Part shown: in pieces, positions 6,563-8,696 of the stretch
How positions within the stretch are numbered: position 1 is the stretch's first letter
Layout: every line of letters begins with the position of its first letter
Assembly (NCBI GenBank): GCA_002336855.1
Contig: DDEV01000029.1
Span: 1-8,696, forward strand
Length of the DNA stretch: 8,696 nucleotides
Reading direction: 5' to 3'
Origin: Leucobacter sp. UBA1945
GTDB lineage: Bacteria > Actinomycetota > Actinomycetes > Actinomycetales > Microbacteriaceae
Program-made: the position numbers and the translations under genes
The notes under the pieces: model-generated
Databases searched by the model: none
What the model saw: only the letters and a program-made list of their open reading frames with translations
What the model was told of the DNA's origin: nothing

Positions 6563-7797
6563 GCCGCAGCCCGCTGTGCGCGAAGGTACTGGAGCGAGAT
6601 GCTCGACAGCATGCTGCTCACCTCGAGGCCGACACTGCGCAGCGCGAGCATCGGCTGCGACTCGAGCTCGCACTCGATTGCGACCACCGTCGCCAGGCAG
6701 TGGGCGAGCGACACACGGGTAGCCCGCAGCATGTCGCGTTCGGCATCGCCGCGACCGGCCGCCGCCTGCAGCTGGCCTGCGAGTGCGCCCTCGAACCGTT
6801 CGGCGAGCCGAGAGCACTCGGCAAGTGCGCGTTCGAGTGCCTGTTCATCGCGCGCGACATCCAGGCTTGTCACTGCTGCAAGCCTCGCGCCCCCGACGCC
6901 CCGGGCATCTAGGCGAGCGTCGGGTTTCTCAAGCTCTTTCAGCTTTTGCGGCTGCACTCCGACAGAACGAAACCCCAGAGCGGCTTCCGCCGCCCGCTCC
7001 CGCAGCGCGCGGTACACCATCTCAACACTCGCGCCCGGCGTGGCGAGGCGTTGCAATCCCTGCTTGGCCGCTTCACGCAGCTCTGGCGAACCGGCCTCAG
7101 AGGTCGCGAGCTCTCGAATCCTGGCAACCTTGTTCAAGGTATCGAGCGAGTGTCCGGTGATCCGTTTCGCAGCACGACCGACCGACTCATGGCGGGTTCC
7201 GCCTCTCTCAGCAGTCGAGGAGTCGTTGGTCGCGATCCTCACCCCCTCCCCAGCAACACTCTGGTTATTGGAATTTCCAATAACCAGGCGATCAGCAGAG
7301 CTCAAAGCCGGCCCCGACTCTGCATCTCTCGCATCGCGCATGCGCAGGCCTGCAAGCTGTCGTTCCTTGGCAGCGGCGCGCAGATCGGGCTCATAGTGCG
7401 CGCGCCAGATCGACTCCAGTTCGAGCACGTTCAGGGTTCTTCGCACACGGTTCGCCTCCGCTGCGAGCAGGGGTCGCATTTCGACGGTCGCACCGCAGAT
7501 GACCAGCGCGGCGATGCGGCTCCAGCCCGCACGTTTCGCGGCCTCGAGGCGGTGTCGCCCATCTACAAGTACCAGGTGCTCGTCTACGACGATCGGCTGC
7601 AACTGCAACTGGCCGCCGAGCATCTCGAATGAACGCAGTAGTTCGGCCATGTGGTCCGCGTTGACCGCGCTCGCGCCGTCAGGTTCGAGGACCTCATTAA
7701 CGGCAAGAAGCCGCCAGGAGGACTTCAGGCCCGACGTCAGCTGTGGTACCGCAGGTGAACAGGGTTCAGCATAAACCGCAGCAGCAAGTGATCTCAT
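6559..7797 (-). CDS. ParB-like DNA-binding protein (ParB/Srx domain plus HTH region)
   Basis: The product is 412 residues. Residues about 28-135 look like a ParB/sulfiredoxin N-terminal domain: 'LQPIVVDEHLVLVDGRHRLEAAKRAGW' (66-92) matches ParB box I, with GRHR (80-83) in the place of the usual GERR, and 'EANRVRRTLNVLELESIW' (114-131) matches box II. In true ParB these motifs bind CTP; in other relatives they form a nuclease-like domain. A poorly conserved linker (about 136-200) is followed by an HTH-like segment (about 203-255, 'VGRAAKRITGHSLDTLNKVARI'). The C-terminal part (about 310-400) is helical and may form a coiled coil or dimer interface. The ATG overlaps the upstream stop (ATGA) and the stop overlaps the next start (GTGA). 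No parA is present, so this is probably not a standard chromosome-partition protein; a plasmid- or island-type regulator, or a ParB-like nuclease, is possible. Confidence 0.85.
   Translation of the reverse strand: MRSLAAAVYAEPCSPAVPQLTSGLKSSWRLLAVNEVLEPDGASAVNADHMAELLRSFEMLGGQLQLQPIVVDEHLVLVDGRHRLEAAKRAGWSRIAALVICGATVEMRPLLAAEANRVRRTLNVLELESIWRAHYEPDLRAAAKERQLAGLRMRDARDAESGPALSSADRLVIGNSNNQSVAGEGVRIATNDSSTAERGGTRHESVGRAAKRITGHSLDTLNKVARIRELATSEAGSPELREAAKQGLQRLATPGASVEMVYRALRERAAEAALGFRSVGVQPQKLKELEKPDARLDARGVGGARLAAVTSLDVARDEQALERALAECSRLAERFEGALAGQLQAAAGRGDAERDMLRATRVSLAHCLATVVAIECELESQPMLALRSVGLEVSSMLSSISLQYLRAQRAAA
7261..7287. repeat. 27-bp perfect palindrome inside the ParB-like gene
   Basis: CTGGTTATTGGAA (7261-7273) and TTCCAATAACCAG (7275-7287) are perfect inverted copies around one central T. 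In the gene it encodes residues 171-179, LVIGNSNNQ, in the linker between box II and the HTH-like segment. The codons used (GTT, ATT, GGA, AAT) are AT-rich against a GC-rich background, which suggests the DNA sequence itself is constrained. parS sites often lie in or beside parB genes, so it is a candidate binding site for the encoded protein, though it does not match the well-known Spo0J-type parS consensus. A transcript hairpin that tunes operon expression is the alternative. Confidence 0.85.
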
Positions 7798-8171
7798 GCC
7801 GCAGCAGCTCGACTCGCCGCCCGCCCGGCGGCCTCCTCAAAACAGATCACGCCTGAGTCGTCCGACGGTGTGTCGCTTTGCTTCGACCAGAGCAGCTTCG
7901 CCGCGTCTGGGGCGTGCACGACACAGAGATGCTGACGGTCGGGGTTCGTACGGCAACTGCACGCCAGCGCATGCGCAGAATGCTGCGGACAGTAACTTCG
8001 CAGCTGAGGGGTGAGCACCAGCACCCACCCTCGCTCGATAGCTTCGAACAGTTGTTCGCGGTGCTGGCGCCAGGGCGCGTAGAGCGACACCGGCAACAGG
8101 CGCAGCAGGCCCTCACATGATCGAAGCTCGCATCGGAGCGCTACGACCTCTCGCTGAATGACTCGTCCCAT
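7794..8171 (-). CDS. Small Cys/His-rich protein of unknown function, first gene of the operon
   Basis: The product is 125 residues. The ATG at 8171 has a near-perfect Shine-Dalgarno AGGAGGT (8176-8182) 4 nt upstream, the best ribosome site in the right half, and the stop overlaps the ParB-like start (ATGA). I do not recognise a family. The N-terminal half mixes hydrophobic strands and helices ('GLLRLLPVSLYAPW', 'RGWVLVLTP'). The middle has Cys61, His64, His67, Cys71, Cys73, His81, Cys83 and His86, a spacing that could hold one or two zinc ions, though it fits no zinc-finger class I can name. The C-terminus is Ala-rich (ending RAAAA). There is no signal peptide or membrane helix. Several reading frames are open across this stretch, but the ribosome site and overlap strongly favour this one. 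As the best-translated gene of the operon it may be its most abundant product. Confidence 0.72.
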   Translation of the reverse strand: MGRVIQREVVALRCELRSCEGLLRLLPVSLYAPWRQHREQLFEAIERGWVLVLTPQLRSYCPQHSAHALACSCRTNPDRQHLCVVHAPDAAKLLWSKQSDTPSDDSGVICFEEAAGRAASRAAAA

Positions 8172-8247
8172 GACGACCTCCTATTCATCTTCGGATAGCA
8201 AGCACTCGGCACAGGCGTGCTCGAGAAAGTAGAAGCACTGTAACACG

Positions 8248-8276
8248 AGTGTATTGATTTCAGTACATGATACGAA
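8248..8276 (-). promoter_or_regulatory. Possible promoter of the leftward three-gene operon
   Basis: On the minus strand TACACT (8253-8248) is a fair -10 box, with TTCGTA (8276-8271) 17 nt upstream as a weak -35. Transcription would start near 8241, leaving a leader of about 70 nt before the ATG at 8171. A short inverted repeat ACAC-GA-GTGT (8243-8252) overlaps the -10 and could be an operator half-set. The assignment rests on pattern only. Confidence 0.4.
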
Positions 8277-8288
8277 TATCGGATCAAT
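8253..8288. repeat. Inverted repeats in the divergent promoter region
   Basis: ATTGAT (8253-8258) and ATCAAT (8283-8288) are perfect inverted copies 24 bp apart. Between them lies GATA-CGAA-TATC (8269-8280), a second perfect inverted repeat. They sit in the AT-rich gap between the leftward operon and the rightward XRE gene and could be operators for the XRE protein or the ParB-like protein. Arms are short, and chance occurrence in AT-rich DNA is possible. The remaining bases of the 171-bp gap hold no gene that I can see. Confidence 0.4.
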
Positions 8289-8303
8289 GAGTTAGAATGA
8301 GTT
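8286..8303 (+). promoter_or_regulatory. Tandem direct repeat overlapping the XRE gene's -10 box
   Basis: AATGAGTT occurs twice (8286-8293 and 8296-8303), exactly 10 bp apart, about one helical turn, so two protein copies would bind the same DNA face. Between and across them is TAGAAT (8293-8298), a strong -10 box that would start the XRE transcript near 8305 with a leader of about 38 nt. No good -35 is visible at the right distance. The layout fits autorepression by the XRE protein. Confidence 0.5.
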
Positions 8304-8342
8304 CAGTCACACCCACCCCTTTCGAAACGGCACGGTTACCCC

Positions 8343-8651
8343 ATGAGCGAAGAAACGCAGCCATACAGCAGCGATGAACTCATCTCACAGCGCGTCAACC
8401 ATCTCCTCTTCATCAATCGACTGACCCGAAGAAGAGCGGCCGACGAATTGGGCATTTCGCATTCTGCGTTCAACACAAAGATCAATGGCGGCAGCAGCTG
8501 GAGGGCAGAAGAGCTCGTCAGCCTCACCGACCGCTTCGGTGTGAGCTTCGACTTTCTCGTCGGCAGAGTCCCGATCGAATACGCGGTGCCGCATCAGGCC
8601 GAGACCGACAGCCCGGCACAAGGCGAAACGCCGGGCAACCCTAGCGCCTAG
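8343..8651 (+). CDS. Cro/C1-type (XRE) HTH regulator
   Basis: The product is 102 residues with a Cro/C1-type helix-turn-helix at about 16-74: 'RRRAADELGISHSAFNTKING' holds the turn (AADELGIS) and the recognition helix, and 'SWRAEELVSLTDRFGVSFDFLVG' is the usual ending of such domains, where the rule of choosing by 'LVSLTDRFGVS' is typical of small phage-type repressors. The tail after residue 75 is short, polar and probably disordered, so there is no C-terminal oligomerisation or protease domain. The ATG at 8343 has no clear Shine-Dalgarno sequence, suggesting weak translation. It is divergent from the three-gene operon across a repeat-rich promoter region, the classic position of a regulator that controls both sides. 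The last codons and the stop lie inside a terminator stem. The target genes are inferred from position only. Confidence 0.9.
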   Translation: MSEETQPYSSDELISQRVNHLLFINRLTRRRAADELGISHSAFNTKINGGSSWRAEELVSLTDRFGVSFDFLVGRVPIEYAVPHQAETDSPAQGETPGNPSA

Positions 8652-8666
8652 GGCTCCCGGCGTTTC
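8625..8666. terminator. Terminator hairpin overlapping the XRE gene's 3' end
   Basis: GAAACGCCGGG (8625-8635) pairs perfectly with CCCGGCGTTTC (8656-8666), and inside it CCCTAG (8639-8644) pairs with CTAGGG (8648-8653) around a CGC loop, leaving a small internal loop. The stop codon TAG (8649-8651) lies in the inner stem, so the last nine codons double as terminator. It is followed on the plus strand by TCTCAA, not a U-tract; on the minus strand the outer arm reads GAAACGCC as well, so it may also stop transcripts leaving the tRNA gene at 8671. Confidence 0.88.
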
Positions 8667-8670
8667 TCAA

Positions 8671-8696
8671 TGGTGGGCCCGGCGGGGCTCGAACCC
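8671..8696 (-). tRNA. 3' end of a tRNA gene, cut by the window edge
   Basis: Read on the minus strand, the last 26 bases give GGG-TTCGAGC-CCCGC (T-arm: stem, loop, stem), then CGGGCCC (3' strand of the acceptor stem), discriminator A and an encoded CCA at 8673-8671. The acceptor stem must therefore begin GGGCCCG. The anticodon is outside the window, so the amino acid cannot be told. The gene points towards the XRE gene, with the terminator at 8625-8666 in between. The 3' ends of tRNA genes are frequent integration sites for mobile elements. Confidence 0.93.

Noticed and set aside
6563..6817. Upstream extension of the 273-residue gene to 358 residues
   Set aside because: The extra 85 codons lie inside the ParB-like gene and are Arg-rich shadow sequence; the GTGA overlap at 6559-6562 gives a better start.
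7261..7287. Match of the palindrome to the Spo0J-type parS consensus
   Set aside because: It lacks the GTTTCACGTGAAAC core, so it cannot be called a classical parS site even though it lies in a ParB-like gene.
6188..7396. Long open frame on the plus strand (402 codons) opposite the ParB-like operon
   Set aside because: It lies antisense to two genes with recognisable motifs and coupled starts, has Ser/Arg/Ala-rich composition typical of a GC-rich shadow frame, and shows no domain.
7878..8120. Plus-strand open frame of 80 codons opposite the small Cys/His-rich gene
   Set aside because: No ribosome site, and the minus-strand frame has AGGAGGT and a 4-bp overlap with the next gene.
1..8696. 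CRISPR arrays, insertion sequences, integrase or transposase genes
   Set aside because: No regularly spaced repeats, no terminal inverted repeats with target duplications and no transposase or integrase motif were found by reading both strands.

Overview
The window is high-GC DNA with actinobacterial features: GTG and TTG starts, leaderless TANNNT-type promoters set about 6 nt before start codons, a surface protein ending in an LAxTG-type sortase motif, and strong hairpins without U-tracts. It looks chromosomal. Gene content would fit a Microbacteriaceae-like actinomycete such as Leucobacter, but that is an inference from style and not from any database match.

The left part (1-3027) reads rightwards and looks like ordinary chromosome. 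It holds a full LysR-family regulator with its own promoter, a VIT1/CCC1-type iron/manganese transporter, an alkyltransferase-like protein (MGMT fold with Trp in place of the acceptor Cys), and, overlapping the last by 4 bp, an odd LysR effector-domain protein that has a basic tail where the DNA-binding domain should be. The middle (3028-5736) is one long gene for a secreted, probably wall-anchored 840-residue protein. It has a likely N-terminal thioester adhesion domain and a C-terminal LAVTG sorting signal. Its leader carries a long inverted repeat, and its Shine-Dalgarno (SD) sequence can pair with its own start codon. A near-perfect terminator-like hairpin closes the region.

The right part (5741-8696) is the most unusual. 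Three leftward genes are joined by 4-bp stop/start overlaps. In transcription order they encode a Cys/His-rich 125-residue protein, a 412-residue ParB-like protein and a 273-residue protein of unknown family. Divergent from them is a small Cro/C1-type (XRE) regulator, across an AT-rich promoter region with repeats that could be operators. Beyond the regulator lies the 3' end of a tRNA gene on the opposite strand. No ParA is present. A 27-bp perfect AT-rich palindrome lies inside the ParB-like gene and is a candidate binding site for that protein. The operon, divergent regulator and flanking tRNA resemble an accessory or mobile-element-derived module whose function I cannot name from sequence alone. 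It is the best candidate here for an undescribed system.
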